64,000 nt of DNA from Tolypothrix bouteillei VB521301 (lineage in GTDB: Bacteria; Cyanobacteriota; Cyanobacteriia; Cyanobacteriales; Nostocaceae), in the NCBI RefSeq assembly GCF_000760695.4, contig NZ_JHEG04000001.1, positions 2,824,452 through 2,888,451 on the forward strand, read 5' to 3'. This document shows positions 26,473-36,836 of this stretch, one piece after another. The first letter of the stretch is position 1. Every line of letters begins with the position of its first letter. A model generated the notes under the pieces. It saw only the letters and a program-made list of their open reading frames with translations. It was not told the origin of the DNA and did no database searches. A program made the position numbers and the translations under genes.

Positions 26473-27135
26473 ATGCCCTCTGGTCGGACTCACGATCGCA
26501 TTACTCTATGGGCTTTGCCACTTGTGACAGGGGTGACTTTCTGGCAAACCAAAAGCGGTAACCTAACACTACTAGTAGCAGGAGGGTTTCTGTTTGGCGG
26601 ACTGATGTTCGGTCCCGATTTAGATATTTACTCGCGCCACTACCAGCGCTGGGGATTTTTGCGTTTTATTTGGTTACCTTATCAAAAAAGTTTGCGTCAT
26701 AGGTCATTCTTATCCCACGGTCCCATTATTGGTACAACACTGCGAGTTATCTATCTCAGCACCTTGGTAGCTATCTTAGGAATTTTGGTTATAGTAGTTG
26801 GCGAAAAGCTGTGGAATCTGCAGCTAGATTGGCAAATATTGCATAAGAATACAGCAAACACGCTATTCAATTACTCCAGAGAACTTCTAGCCCTATTCTT
26901 TGGGCTAGAAATAGGTGCTATGAGTCATTCTTTAAGCGATTGGAGTGGTTCGGCATACAAGCGAGTGAAAAAGCAAGGAGTCAGTGGATTGCTACCTCGT
27001 GGGAAAATGAAGAAAAGTAAAGTGAAAAGGGGTACGAGGAGACAAGGGGGAGCAGGGGATAAGGGGACACGGGGGACTAGGAAGAAAGGGAGCAGGGAAG
27101 CAGGGGAGCAGGGGAGCAGAGAAGCAAAGAAGTAG
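26473..27135 (+). CDS. DUF2227 metal-binding membrane protein
   Basis: About 220 residues from ATG 26473 (MPSGRTHDR, the usual family start; an upstream TTG at 26446 is less likely). Conserved His/Asp residues that may bind metal lie in GRTHDRIT, FGPDLDIYSRHYQRWG and RHRSFLSHGP, and several hydrophobic helices follow. The last 40 residues are Lys/Gly/Arg-rich (KRGTRRQGGAGDKGTRGT...) and are encoded by G-rich repeat DNA, so they are probably an acquired tail. The function of the family is unknown. Confidence 0.8.
   Translation: MPSGRTHDRITLWALPLVTGVTFWQTKSGNLTLLVAGGFLFGGLMFGPDLDIYSRHYQRWGFLRFIWLPYQKSLRHRSFLSHGPIIGTTLRVIYLSTLVAILGILVIVVGEKLWNLQLDWQILHKNTANTLFNYSRELLALFFGLEIGAMSHSLSDWSGSAYKRVKKQGVSGLLPRGKMKKSKVKRGTRRQGGAGDKGTRGTRKKGSREAGEQGSREAKK
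27015..27134 (+). repeat. G-rich simple repeat in coding tail
   Basis: Units such as gacaagggg, gagcagggg and gaagcagggg recur through the last 120 bp of the preceding gene. Similar gactggggacaggggagacaagg lies at 28017-28055. Confidence 0.7.
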
Positions 27136-27209
27136 AGGAGCCTACCTTATCCTCGGTATCCTTCAATCCAAAATCTAAAATCCAAAATTTGTATAATCAT
27201 TAACCAATT

Positions 27210-28028
27210 ATGAAAAATTCTGACATATTAGCGGCTTTGCAAGAATTAATTGACGTGGTGGCAAAATTGCGATCGCCTGAAGGAGGTTGTCCTTGGGATT
27301 TGGAACAAACTCCCCAGACACTGACACCCTATGTAATAGAAGAAGCGTATGAAGTTGTAGATGCTATTAATAGTGGAGATAAAAACGCGATCGCTGAAGA
27401 ATTGGGTGACTTACTTTTACAAGTGGTTTTGCAAGCTCAAATTGCCAGCGAATACCAACAATTTTCTCTAAAGGAAATTGCTGAAGGTATTTCACAAAAA
27501 CTTATCCGCCGTCACCCTCATGTTTTTGGTGATATTTCGGTGCAAAACGTGGATGAGGTGCGGCAAAACTGGGAAAAAATCAAAGCTGAAGAAAAAGGAA
27601 AACCTGCTCCTGAAAGCCAAAAACTCAGTTACAAACTTCAAGGATATACACGCAAGCTACCCCCGTTAATGGCTACTATGAAGATTTCTCGCAAAGCAGC
27701 TGCTGTGGGGTTTGAGTGGGAAAACCTTGATGGAGTGTGGGATAAATTTAATGAGGAATTAGCAGAATTCAAAGAAGCTTTAGCCCACGAAACACCAGAA
27801 AGACAGCAAGAGGAATTAGGCGATTTGCTGTTTTCTATCGTCCAACTTGCTCGCTGGAATAATCTCGATCCTAGCGAAGCTTTGCAAGGGACAAACAGAA
27901 AATTTATTCAGCGCTTAGAACAAATGGAGGGATTTGCCAATCGTCCTCTCTCGGATTACACCCTAGAGGAATTAGAAGCTTTTTGGCAACAGGCTAAAGC
28001 AGTCGAGCGGATGGAGACTGGGGGTTAG
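27210..28028 (+). CDS. mazG: Nucleoside triphosphate pyrophosphohydrolase MazG
   Basis: A 272-residue MazG that hydrolyses (d)NTPs to monophosphate and pyrophosphate, a housecleaning activity. Two MazG domains are present: the first with LRSPEGGCPWDLEQTPQTL, EEAYEVVDAI and EELGDLLLQVVLQAQ (Glu/Asp metal ligands), the second with EELAEFKEAL and EELGDLLFSIVQLARW. Length and layout match the standard bacterial enzyme. ATG at 27210. Repeat-rich DNA separates it from both neighbours. Confidence 0.93.
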   Translation: MKNSDILAALQELIDVVAKLRSPEGGCPWDLEQTPQTLTPYVIEEAYEVVDAINSGDKNAIAEELGDLLLQVVLQAQIASEYQQFSLKEIAEGISQKLIRRHPHVFGDISVQNVDEVRQNWEKIKAEEKGKPAPESQKLSYKLQGYTRKLPPLMATMKISRKAAAVGFEWENLDGVWDKFNEELAEFKEALAHETPERQQEELGDLLFSIVQLARWNNLDPSEALQGTNRKFIQRLEQMEGFANRPLSDYTLEELEAFWQQAKAVERMETGG

Positions 28029-28175
28029 GGACTGGGGACAGGGGAGACAAGGAAGAAAATTCTCCCTTGTCCCCAATTATATCAAATCCGTTTATAGCGG
28101 AATTATTTCTCTTTCCTCTCTCTCTGCGCTCTCTGCGTCTCTGCGGTTTTTTAATCGATGCTACCGGATTTGATA

Positions 28176-29648
28176 TTACAACTTAATTGTCACCGTCTTA
28201 ACCTCAGTGTATTGCTGCAAACCGTATTCACCGAGTTCGCGACCAATACCGGACTGCTTAAATCCACCAAAAGGTGCAGCAGCATCAAAAACGTCGTAGC
28301 AGTTTACCCAAACAGTACCCGCACGAACGTTGTTAGCTATGGCGTGTGCTTTGGTAATGTCCTTGGTCCATACAGCAGCTGCTAACCCATACATGGTGTT
28401 ATTAGCTCGTTGAATAACTTCATCAATATCTTTGAATTTGATGATGCTCATGACCGGACCAAAGATTTCATCTCGAGCAATTTCCATGCGGTCTTGCACA
28501 TCAGCAAAGATTGTTGGGGCGATAAAGTAACCTTTGTCACCCACTTGGTTCCCACCACATAGCATTCGAGCACCTTCTCGCATTCCCGCTTCTATGTAAT
28601 GCATCACTTTGTTGAACTGTTCTTTATCTACCTGCGGACCTTGTTTGGTATTGAGGTCGAAGGGATTACCGACAGTGCGCTGTTTTGCGCGTTCGACACT
28701 CTTGGCTACGAACTCGTCATAACATTTTTCTTCAACAAAGAGTCGCGACCCTGCAACACAGCACTGTCCTTGGTTAAAGAATAGAGCATTATGAGCGCCT
28801 TCTATAGCCTCATCCATGTCAGCATCGGCAAAAACTATATTGGGGCTTTTACCGCCGAGTTCCAGAGTCACTCGTTTGAGGTTACTCTTTGCGGCTGCTT
28901 CCATCACCAAATGCCCTACTTCAGTCGAGCCAGTAAAGGCAACTTTGTCAATATCCATATGGTGGGAAATTGCAGCACCTGCAGTTGGACCGTATCCCGA
29001 AAGAATATTCACAACACCAGGGGGGAAACCAGCTTCAATCATGAGTTCGCCCAGTCGCAATGCTGACAGTGGTGTTTGTTCGGCTGTTTTCATAACCACT
29101 GTATTGCCGGTTGCCAAAGCGGGTCCTAATTTCCAAGCCTGCATGAGGAGTGGAAAGTTCCAAGGAATAATCTGACCTACCACACCGACTGGCTCGTGAC
29201 GAGTGTAGCAAAAGTAAGGACCGTTGATGGGGATGGTTTTACCCTGGACTTTATCAGCCCAACCTGCAAAGTAACGATAGCAGGCGATGACTAATGGCAG
29301 GTCAGCATTCATCGACTCTGAAATAGGCTTACCATTGTCTAATGTCTCCAACTGCGCCAGCTCTTCTTTGTTCTGCTCGATTAAGTCAGCCAGTTTGTAA
29401 AGTAACTCGCCGCGACGAGTTGCGGACATTGTACGCCATTCTCCCTTGTTGAAAGCAGCACGAGCCGCATGCACTGCTTTATCTACATCTGCTGCATCTG
29501 CCTCTGCTACACTGCAAATCACGTCACCCGTAGCAGGGTTAATTGTTTCAAAACGCTTACCGCTAATACTTTCTACCCATTCGTTATTAATCAGCAGATT
29601 GGTTGGACCGATTTTGACCTGGTTGTCTAGTTTGAGTGCTGTAACCAT
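28176..29648 (-). CDS. NAD(P)-dependent aldehyde dehydrogenase
   Basis: A 490-residue ALDH superfamily enzyme that oxidises aldehydes to carboxylic acids. Seen: [22 protein letters not shown]-loop FTGSTEVG, general-base Glu in [12 protein letters not shown], catalytic Cys296/297 in NQGQCCVAG, and the EIFGPVMSI segment. It resembles the ALDH1/2-type (retinal or apocarotenal) dehydrogenases of cyanobacteria, but the substrate is not certain. An AGGAGGA site precedes the ATG at 29648. It is divergent from proA. Confidence 0.9.
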   Translation of the reverse strand: MVTALKLDNQVKIGPTNLLINNEWVESISGKRFETINPATGDVICSVAEADAADVDKAVHAARAAFNKGEWRTMSATRRGELLYKLADLIEQNKEELAQLETLDNGKPISESMNADLPLVIACYRYFAGWADKVQGKTIPINGPYFCYTRHEPVGVVGQIIPWNFPLLMQAWKLGPALATGNTVVMKTAEQTPLSALRLGELMIEAGFPPGVVNILSGYGPTAGAAISHHMDIDKVAFTGSTEVGHLVMEAAAKSNLKRVTLELGGKSPNIVFADADMDEAIEGAHNALFFNQGQCCVAGSRLFVEEKCYDEFVAKSVERAKQRTVGNPFDLNTKQGPQVDKEQFNKVMHYIEAGMREGARMLCGGNQVGDKGYFIAPTIFADVQDRMEIARDEIFGPVMSIIKFKDIDEVIQRANNTMYGLAAAVWTKDITKAHAIANNVRAGTVWVNCYDVFDAAAPFGGFKQSGIGRELGEYGLQQYTEVKTVTIKL

Positions 29649-29766
29649 CGGGTCCTCCTATAAGCTAAGCTTTTATTAGAGATGTGTTTAAATCTACCTT
29701 ATATGTTGCTTGGTACGTGGCGTACCAGGTGGCTTTCTTTATGTAATTTTATGGTTTGCTTTACAT

Positions 29767-31056
29767 ATGGAAAACATAATTGCAGTTGCTCAAAAAACAA
29801 GACGGGCTGCACTCAAACTAGCAGTGCTTTCAACAGAGGCAAAAAATCAAGCAATAGAGGCGATCGCACAAGCTTTAGAATCGGCAAAAGATGAGATTTT
29901 GCAAGCAAATCTTGCTGATTGTGAAACATCTATTGCTGAGGGAATTGCTGAGCCTCTCTACAAACGTCTCAAGTTAGACGAACACAAATTAAGAGATGCG
30001 ATCGCGGGTGTTAGAGATGTCGGTAAATTAGCCGATCCGGTGGGTACCGTACAAATTCACCGCGAAATCGATACGGGTTTAATCCTCAAGCGATTAACTT
30101 GTCCTTTGGGAGTCCTAGGGATCATTTTTGAAGCACGTCCGGAAGCTGCTATTCAAATTGTTTCCCTAGCTATCAAATCAGGGAATGGCGTTATTCTTAA
30201 AGGTGGAAAAGAAGCCGTTCGTTCTTGTGAAACAATAGTTAAAGCAATTAAACAAGGATTATCTCAAACTGCAGTCAATCCAGATGCAGTCCAGTTGTTA
30301 ACAACAAGAGAAGAAATTTTGCAACTTTTGAAATTAGATAAATATGTCGATTTAATTATTCCTAGAGGTTCTAACTCGTTTGTCCGTTTTGTTCAAGATA
30401 ACACGCGCATTCCCGTTCTCGGTCATGCTGATGGGGTTTGTCATCTTTATATAGATAAAGCAGCGGACCTAGAAAAAGCTGTTGCTATTACAGTAGATGC
30501 AAAAACGAACTATCCAGCTGCTTGTAATGCAATTGAAACTTTACTCGTTCATGCCAATATTGCCCCAAAGGTATTACCACAAATAAGTGAAGCTTTGCAA
30601 CACCTTAAGGTAGAACTAAGAGGGGATGAACGCACGCGCCAAATTCTACCTAATATCTTAGAAGCAACCGAGCAGGACTGGGAAACAGAATATAATGCTC
30701 TGATTTTATCAATTAAGATTGTAGATTCCTTAGAAGAAGCAATTGCTCATATAAACGAGTATGGTTCCAAACACACTGATGGAATTGTTTCTGAAGACGA
30801 AGAAGCCGCTCAAACATTCTTAGCATTGGTAAATGCTGCAGGAGTTTACCACAACTGTTCGACCCGCTTTGCAGATGGCTTCCGTTACGGTTTTGGTGCA
30901 GAGGTTGGAATTAGCACTCAACAAATGCCACCTCGAGGTCCTGTTGGGTTAGAAGGTTTGGTGACTTATAAGTATCAAATGAGCGGTAACGGTCAGATTG
31001 CAGCTACTTATACGGGAGCAAACGCTAAAGCCTTTACCCATAGGGATTTGCTATAG
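29767..31056 (+). CDS. proA: Gamma-glutamyl phosphate reductase
   Basis: A 429-residue ProA that reduces gamma-glutamyl phosphate to glutamate semialdehyde with NADPH in proline synthesis. Hallmarks are [41 protein letters not shown], catalytic Cys in [14 protein letters not shown], and the C-terminal [22 protein letters not shown]. The ATG at 29767 gives normal family length; an upstream in-frame start at 29710 adds 19 unrelated residues. No proB is adjacent. Confidence 0.95.
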   Translation: MENIIAVAQKTRRAALKLAVLSTEAKNQAIEAIAQALESAKDEILQANLADCETSIAEGIAEPLYKRLKLDEHKLRDAIAGVRDVGKLADPVGTVQIHREIDTGLILKRLTCPLGVLGIIFEARPEAAIQIVSLAIKSGNGVILKGGKEAVRSCETIVKAIKQGLSQTAVNPDAVQLLTTREEILQLLKLDKYVDLIIPRGSNSFVRFVQDNTRIPVLGHADGVCHLYIDKAADLEKAVAITVDAKTNYPAACNAIETLLVHANIAPKVLPQISEALQHLKVELRGDERTRQILPNILEATEQDWETEYNALILSIKIVDSLEEAIAHINEYGSKHTDGIVSEDEEAAQTFLALVNAAGVYHNCSTRFADGFRYGFGAEVGISTQQMPPRGPVGLEGLVTYKYQMSGNGQIAATYTGANAKAFTHRDLL

Positions 31057-31328
31057 AAGATTTTTGTGGTTACAATAATACCAAGTACTTGTTGTTATTT
31101 TGTTACACAGTGTAAGAAGACAACCAGGGAAATAGGGTCTGAGAACTCCTATTGAGTTTTTGAAATCTACGTATGGTGGATAATGCCCACCATATGTTGC
31201 TTTTGTGCGGCACGATCTTACCTACGGTACAGAAATATTTTTCGCCGAACAATTTCAGGATTATAATACCATTTTTAATTTTTTTTAACATTAAGTTTTA
31301 ATAAGCCTTGGTGTGAGTCGTCAATGCA

Positions 31329-33854
31329 ATGAGAGATGAAGATAAGACAAAAGAGCAGTTAATTCAAGAAATTGCTGAACTGCGACAACGTGTTTCAAGC
31401 TTAGAAACATTAGCAACTCAACAGCAGAAAGCAGAAACGGTATTGTACGATCGCGCTCAAAGGCAAGTTCAAAGAGAGCAAGCACTCAATCGAGTCATTC
31501 AAAGTATCCGCAACTCCTTAGATATAAAAACAATTTTTTCCACAGCAGCCCGTGAAATTGCTCACCTCATTCACGCCGATCGAGCAGAAATTGTACAATA
31601 TTTACCAGAACGGCAACTGTGGTTAAACGTTACAGATTACCGCAAAAACCTAGATTTGCCAAGTGCTTTGGGATTGGAGATTCCCGATAGCTATAATGAA
31701 ATTGCGTCTCGACTCAAGCGATTGGAAGTTGTTGTTATTGAAGATGCAAGCAGTAATTATATAGACGAAATCAACCGCAATTTTGCGGAGATTTACTCTG
31801 GAGCTTGGTTGCTAGTACCATTGCACGTTAACTCTTCAGTTTGGGGTAGTCTCAGCATAATACGCTCTTGCCAATCTTCCCCGTGGCAACAGGAAGACAT
31901 AGAATTAACTTGCGCTGTAGCCGATCAGGTGGCGATCGCCATACAGCAATCAACCCTCTATGAACAAGTACAAAGCGAACTGCGAGAACGCAAACGAGCA
32001 GAAGCAGCAATTTACTTTCAAGCGCATTTATTATCAGCCGTAGAACAAGGAGTCATTGCCACCGACCTTGATGGCAAAATTATTTATTGGAATCGTTTTG
32101 CAGAAACTTTATATGGCTGGTCGGCACAAGAAGCGATCGGTCAAAATATTATGGATGTTGTTGTGACCGATACTTTACGAGAGCAAGGACTTAAAATTAT
32201 GTCCGAGTTACAGCAAGGTAAAAGTTGGTCAGGCGAATTTCCCGTGCAGCGTCGAGATGGAACTCATTTCTGCGTACTAGTAACTGACGCCCCAATTTAC
32301 GATGACCAAGGAGTCTTAATAGGAGTTGTTGGTGTTTCTACTGACATTAGCGAACGCAAACAAATAGAAGAGAAGATCCGCGAACAAGCTGCGTTGCTGG
32401 ACATTGCCACAGATGCTATTTTAGTTCGAGACTTAAACCACAAAATTTTATTTTGGAACAAAAGTGCCGAGCGTCTTTATGGTTGGAAAGCACAAGAAGC
32501 TTTGGGACAAAATGCTCAAGTTTTTTTATATAGAGAAATACCGCTACAACTCCAAGAAGCAATCAATCAAGTTCACACAACAGGTGAGTGGTACGGTGAA
32601 TTGAATAAAGTCCGAAAAGATGGTAAAGACATCATTGTAGAAAGCCGATGGACACTCGTGCGGGATGAAAGCGGTAATCCAAAATCTATCCTTACTGTTG
32701 ACACCGACATTACAGAAAAGAAACAACTGCAAACTCAGTTTCTTCGCGCTCAGCGATTGGAAAGCCTTGGTACGCTTGCTAGCGGTATTGCCCATGACCT
32801 CAACAATATATTGTCTCCCATTCTCCTCTCCGCTCAAATTCTAAAAATGAAACTGGGCAATGAACAGCACAATCAGCTACTGGAAACTTTAGAACTGAAT
32901 GCTCAACGTGGTGCAGATTTAGTCAAGCAAGTACTTTCCTTTGCGCGTGGCGTTGAAGGTCAGCGTACAGTATTACAGATGAAGCACTTGATCATAGAAA
33001 TTCAGCAATTTGCCAAACAGACATTTCCTAAATCTATTCAATTTATTTGTAAAACAGCGTCAAACTTGTGGACTGTATATGGAGATGCAACACAGCTCTA
33101 TCAGATGTTGATGAACTTAGTTATCAATTCTCGGGATGCAATGCCCAAAGGTGGTATTTTAGATATCTCGGCTGACAATTTTTTCATTGACGAAAACTAT
33201 GCCAAGATGAATCTTGAGGCAACAGTTGGACCTCACATTGTTATCTCTATTAGAGATACAGGTACGGGTATGTCACCTGAAATCTTGGATAGAATTTTTG
33301 AACCTTTTTTCACCACCAAAGCCGTGGGACAGGGAACGGGGCTGGGTCTTTCAACTGTGCTCGGTATTGTGAAAAGTCATGGTGGTTTTATCAATGTTTC
33401 TAGTTCTGTTGGCAAAGGAACGGAATTTCAGGTTTTTTTAAAAGCCGTGATGGCAAATGAAATACAGTCAATAGAAAATTTGCCCCTACCCACGGGTAAT
33501 GGAGAATTAATTTTGGTTGTAGATGACGAAGCCAAAATCCGAGACATTACCAAAACAGCATTAGAAAATTACAATTATAAAGTTCTTATTGCTAGTGATG
33601 GTATTGCAGCTATTTCAATGTATGCCCAAAATGTATCTGATATTCGCGTCGTCTTGTTAGATATGATGATGCCAACTCTGGATGGCATGACAACGATCCA
33701 AACTCTGAAAAAAATTAATCCGTCGGTCAAAATTATTGCTTCTAGCGGTCTTCAAGAAAATCAGCTAATTGCTGAATCTCTTGGTATTCACAAGTTTTTG
33801 CAAAAGCCATACACGATGAAGCAGTTGTTGCAAATAATACAAAATTTGCTTTGA
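31329..33854 (+). CDS. Hybrid sensor histidine kinase (GAF-PAS-PAS-HK-REC)
   Basis: An 841-residue soluble hybrid kinase. An N-terminal coiled coil (ELRQRVSSLETLA) leads to a GAF domain (about 60-220), two PAS/PAC domains (about 235-345 and 355-465), HisKA with ASGIAHDLNNILSP (His489), HATPase (NLVINSRDAMPKGG, DTGTGMS, FFTTKAVGQGTGLGLS) and a C-terminal receiver with ILVVDDE, phospho-acceptor Asp778 in VVLLDMMMP, and Lys in FLQKPY. The kinase with attached receiver suggests a phosphorelay to a separate phosphotransfer protein. No partner response regulator is adjacent, and no transmembrane helices are visible. Confidence 0.93.
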   Translation: MRDEDKTKEQLIQEIAELRQRVSSLETLATQQQKAETVLYDRAQRQVQREQALNRVIQSIRNSLDIKTIFSTAAREIAHLIHADRAEIVQYLPERQLWLNVTDYRKNLDLPSALGLEIPDSYNEIASRLKRLEVVVIEDASSNYIDEINRNFAEIYSGAWLLVPLHVNSSVWGSLSIIRSCQSSPWQQEDIELTCAVADQVAIAIQQSTLYEQVQSELRERKRAEAAIYFQAHLLSAVEQGVIATDLDGKIIYWNRFAETLYGWSAQEAIGQNIMDVVVTDTLREQGLKIMSELQQGKSWSGEFPVQRRDGTHFCVLVTDAPIYDDQGVLIGVVGVSTDISERKQIEEKIREQAALLDIATDAILVRDLNHKILFWNKSAERLYGWKAQEALGQNAQVFLYREIPLQLQEAINQVHTTGEWYGELNKVRKDGKDIIVESRWTLVRDESGNPKSILTVDTDITEKKQLQTQFLRAQRLESLGTLASGIAHDLNNILSPILLSAQILKMKLGNEQHNQLLETLELNAQRGADLVKQVLSFARGVEGQRTVLQMKHLIIEIQQFAKQTFPKSIQFICKTASNLWTVYGDATQLYQMLMNLVINSRDAMPKGGILDISADNFFIDENYAKMNLEATVGPHIVISIRDTGTGMSPEILDRIFEPFFTTKAVGQGTGLGLSTVLGIVKSHGGFINVSSSVGKGTEFQVFLKAVMANEIQSIENLPLPTGNGELILVVDDEAKIRDITKTALENYNYKVLIASDGIAAISMYAQNVSDIRVVLLDMMMPTLDGMTTIQTLKKINPSVKIIASSGLQENQLIAESLGIHKFLQKPYTMKQLLQIIQNLL

Positions 33855-33934
33855 AGGAGTTAGGGCGTGTTTTCAAGCGACTTGTTTAGCCTCCTGTTTT
33901 CCAGCTCCCCCTAAATCCATACAACGTTCTACAA

Positions 33935-33949
33935 GGCGGGAAACCCGCC
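33935..33949. terminator. Short hairpin between convergent genes
   Basis: GGCGGG (33935-33940) pairs with CCCGCC (33944-33949) around AAA, between the hybrid kinase (ends 33854) and menF (ends 33957). The element gcgggaaacccgcc is also the core of the dispersed repeat. No T run follows. Confidence 0.35.
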
Positions 33950-33956
33950 CTAGCCC

Positions 33957-35381
33957 CTATACCAATGCTCTTAACAAAGCTTGTAACTTAAGCTGCACCT
34001 CTGCAAGTTCCTTGTCAGGATTGGAACCAGCAACAATACCAGCACCTGCATAAAGTCTAGCGCGATCGCCATCTATAAGTGCCGAGCGAATTCCTACAAT
34101 AAACTCGCAGTTTCCTTCAGAGTCCACCCAACCTAATGGTGCTGCATACAATCCTCTTTCAAAGTTTTCATAACGGCGAATTTCACGACAAGCAATCTCT
34201 CTAGAAGCACCTGCAACGGCTGGTGTTGGATGCAATTGCGCGACTATGCTTAAGGGATGAACGTTATTAGGAACAATCGCATTTATGGGAGTCCATAAAT
34301 GTTGAATGTTAGACAGTTGTCTCAAACGAGGTCTTAATACTTGGGGTAGTAAACCCAGTTGCGACAGCCGTTGTGTAATAAAATCAATCACTAGAGAGTG
34401 TTCGTGCCTTTCCTTTTCACTACTGAGCAAGCGACTGGCATTTACTGCATCTTCAGCTGGTGTTTTACCCCGTGGAGCAGAACCAGCAAGCGCATCAGTA
34501 ATTAATTGCTGCTTGTCAATGCCTATCAAACGCTCTGGACTAGCTCCTATAAAGTTCTGTCCTTTTCCATTACTTATAGAAAAGATACAACAATTGGAAT
34601 GCAGCTGTCGTAGATTATTTAAAGACTGTAGTAAGTTAAATCGAATACTGGCTCTAACATCTAGTGCATCTGCTAATACCACCTTTCTCAGACGCTTTGA
34701 TTGAATACTTTCTAAAGCTCCCGATACCGAACGCTTAAACTGCTCTGGATTAGCGACATATTGTTGACTCAATTTTGGCTGTACTATTTTCAAAGGTAAA
34801 AAGCTATATTCTAGAGAATTAAGAGAACTGATGGTTTCCAGCTTACTCCACAAAACCTGTAATATTTTTTGAATATCCACGTTAGCATCCATCGGTATAT
34901 TAGCAACAAATGTGTATCGATTGTTTTTAACAGCGACTTGCCAACAGGGAAGAAAAATAGTAGCAGATGGAAATGGATAATCAGCTTGACTGGGTTCTTC
35001 AAAGAAACTAAAACTACATAAGAACAGGGGTTTAGAAAAAGCTCGAGCAATTTCCGAAAAACAAACGGTTTTTTCCAGACAATCTTTGATAAAATCTTCT
35101 GACGCCTTGAAGCGGTTTTTGCCTGTTATTTCTAATTTAGCAGCAGCATCAAAAGACGCGATCGCTTCTTTTTTACTTTTATTCTCCCAATAAAAATTAA
35201 TTTGCTGGGGTTGACCCAGTTTACTAAATACAACCAGAGGATCGACTGGGTCAATCTCTATCGAAACACTAGCAATTTGGGTGCAATTCTTCCTTAGGCA
35301 ATTTTGCTGAATCGCCCAAAGAAAGTGGTATAGCTCCTTATTGTATACAAAAAAGTCAGCGCGACATTGTGAAACTGTCAT
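33957..35381 (-). CDS. menF: Isochorismate synthase
   Basis: A 474-residue chorismate-utilising enzyme that isomerises chorismate to isochorismate, the first step of phylloquinone synthesis. The C-terminal chorismate-binding domain has KVVLADALDVRAS, the GASPERLI motif, DALAGSAPRGKTPAEDA, LLSSEKERHEHSLVIDFI, HPTPAVAGASREIA and the RLYAGAGIVAGSNPDKE metal/ligand segment. It is divergent from menA with about 280 bp between starts. The closely related anthranilate or salicylate synthases are less likely given the men context. Confidence 0.93.
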   Translation of the reverse strand: MTVSQCRADFFVYNKELYHFLWAIQQNCLRKNCTQIASVSIEIDPVDPLVVFSKLGQPQQINFYWENKSKKEAIASFDAAAKLEITGKNRFKASEDFIKDCLEKTVCFSEIARAFSKPLFLCSFSFFEEPSQADYPFPSATIFLPCWQVAVKNNRYTFVANIPMDANVDIQKILQVLWSKLETISSLNSLEYSFLPLKIVQPKLSQQYVANPEQFKRSVSGALESIQSKRLRKVVLADALDVRASIRFNLLQSLNNLRQLHSNCCIFSISNGKGQNFIGASPERLIGIDKQQLITDALAGSAPRGKTPAEDAVNASRLLSSEKERHEHSLVIDFITQRLSQLGLLPQVLRPRLRQLSNIQHLWTPINAIVPNNVHPLSIVAQLHPTPAVAGASREIACREIRRYENFERGLYAAPLGWVDSEGNCEFIVGIRSALIDGDRARLYAGAGIVAGSNPDKELAEVQLKLQALLRALV

Positions 35382-35659
35382 GATCTAAAAATAGTAAATT
35401 TTTTTGAAGTTATCTTCCAAAAGAGTCATAAATCATGGTCGTATTTCTACAGGTAACACAAACAGACCCTTTTAACCAGAGTGAGTTTTGCAAAGTTGTA
35501 GTTTTGCAAAAACTTGCCTGCAATGTCCAGTTTCTGCTGTAATTTGAGACTGGGACAAAAAGTGGCAACTTCTAAGTTGTTACCTGTATAGAGTATATTT
35601 CCAAACCCTAATTTTTTTTGGGATTGGGAATTGCTGGCCATTTTAGTAAATCGCGACAA

Positions 35660-36559
35660 ATGACTACAAAGCTGATTTCTTATCCCAAGAATAAGTTATG
35701 GATGGCGGCACTCAAACCGCCGATGTACAGCGTTGCTATTATGCCCATTTGGGTGGGTACAGCTGTTGCTTTTGCTGAAACGAAGACTTTTCATGGAGCA
35801 GTTTTTTCTACCTTTGTAGCTGCTGCAATTTGTATCCTAGCTTGGGAAAATCTCAGTAATGATGTCTTTGATTCAGAAACAGGGATTGATAAAAATAAAC
35901 ACCATTCTTTAGTCAACTTGACTGGGAATAAAACCCTCATATTCTGGGTGGGAAACTTATTTTTATTGCTGGGTTTGCTAGGAATATTAGCAATAGCTTG
36001 GTGGCAACAAGATTTAACCGTCATAGGTATAATCTTGTTATGCTGTGCTTTAGGCTATACATATCAAGGACCCCCTTTCCGTCTAGGATATCAGGGTTTG
36101 GGAGAAATCATTTGCTTTTTTGCCTTTGGTCCGTTAGCCGTATCAGCAGCTTACTACAGTCAAACGGCAAATTGGTCATGGCGGGCGTTGGTAGCTTCGG
36201 TAGTTGTTGGGATTGCCACGAGTTTAATTTTGTTCTGTTCTCACTTCCATCAAGTGAAAGACGACATAGCCGCAGGTAAGCGTTCTCCGATTGTCCGATT
36301 GGGTACGCAAAGAGGAGCGGAAGTCTTACAGTGGTTTACAGGTAGCATTTATGCGATCGCCTTCATTGGAGTGATTTGGGGACTGTTTCCAAGTTGGACT
36401 TTACTAAGTTGGGCAAGTTTACCCTTTGCAAGAAAATTATGTCACCATGTCCAAACAAATCACAACCAACCAGACAAGGTAAACAATTGTAAATTTATTG
36501 CAGTCTCAGTGCATTTTTGGTGCTGCTTGCTATTTGGCTTGGGGTTCGTATTAGGTTAG
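35660..36559 (+). CDS. menA: DHNA phytyl/prenyltransferase
   Basis: A 299-residue UbiA-family membrane prenyltransferase. In cyanobacteria it attaches the phytyl chain to 1,4-dihydroxy-2-naphthoate. The first Asp-rich site is ENLSNDVFDSETGID and the second is FCSHFHQVKDDIAAGKRSP, with eight or nine hydrophobic helices around them. ATG 35660 is preferred to the upstream TTG at 35618. menC follows about 280 bp downstream after a repeat block, so co-transcription is uncertain. Confidence 0.92.
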   Translation: MTTKLISYPKNKLWMAALKPPMYSVAIMPIWVGTAVAFAETKTFHGAVFSTFVAAAICILAWENLSNDVFDSETGIDKNKHHSLVNLTGNKTLIFWVGNLFLLLGLLGILAIAWWQQDLTVIGIILLCCALGYTYQGPPFRLGYQGLGEIICFFAFGPLAVSAAYYSQTANWSWRALVASVVVGIATSLILFCSHFHQVKDDIAAGKRSPIVRLGTQRGAEVLQWFTGSIYAIAFIGVIWGLFPSWTLLSWASLPFARKLCHHVQTNHNQPDKVNNCKFIAVSVHFWCCLLFGLGFVLG

Positions 36560-36638
36560 TCGTTAGTAGCTATTAGCCCTCCCTTGTATCTCAGGAGCAC
36601 AGACGCTATGTGCCTTGCACACGCTCCGCGATACCGTA

Positions 36639-36664
36639 GGCTATGCCCGTAAGGGCTATACGCG
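36639..36664 (+). repeat. 26-bp repeat, copy A
   Basis: A 26-bp stretch starting ggctatgcccgtaagggc and ending tatacgcg is identical to 51939-51964 and embedded in a wider similar GC-rich context (gcgataccgtag / gcgatgccgcag). Confidence 0.85.
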
Positions 36665-36688
36665 TTGCGAAGCTATGCCCGCAACGGC

Positions 36689-36744
36689 TTACGCCAGTCC
36701 CAGTGGTCGCGGGAAACCTCCCTGAAGCACTGGACTCACCGCCT
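36689..36744 (+). repeat. Dispersed GC-rich intergenic repeat, copy 4
   Basis: Reads ttacgccagtcccagtgg...cgcgggaaacctccctgaagcactggactcaccgcct, matching the gggaaacc and actggactcaccgcct parts of the 63853-63938 copy. Confidence 0.7.
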
Positions 36745-36762
36745 ACTTTCTCTGGACTCACC

Positions 36763-36831
36763 ATTAGCTATTAGCCATTAGCCATTAGCCATTAGCTATT
36801 AGCCATTAGCCATTAGCCATTAGCCATTAGC
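36763..36831. repeat. STRR array, about ten heptamers
   Basis: ATTAGCT or ATTAGCC repeated nine times plus a six-base partial unit, 69 bp in all. The variant base alternates T and C at the seventh position. It ends just before the menC ATG and occupies where a ribosome site would be. Confidence 0.95.
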
Positions 36832-36836
36832 AAAAA

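Larger units (their letters stand above)
36560..36836. other. Repeat-filled spacer between menA and menC
   Basis: Holds, in order, a GC-rich palindromic repeat (about 36600-36690), a dispersed repeat copy (36689-36744) and an STRR array (36763-36831) that stops 5 bp before the menC start codon. No gene or obvious promoter is visible. Confidence 0.7.

Noticed and set aside
28816..29175. 119-codon + strand frame
   Set aside because: Antisense to the aldehyde dehydrogenase; composition follows the host gene.
34306..34704. 132-codon + strand frame inside menF
   Set aside because: Antisense to a clear menF with all conserved motifs.
36763..36831. CRISPR array
   Set aside because: Units are 7 bp without spacers; this is an STRR, and no cas gene is present.
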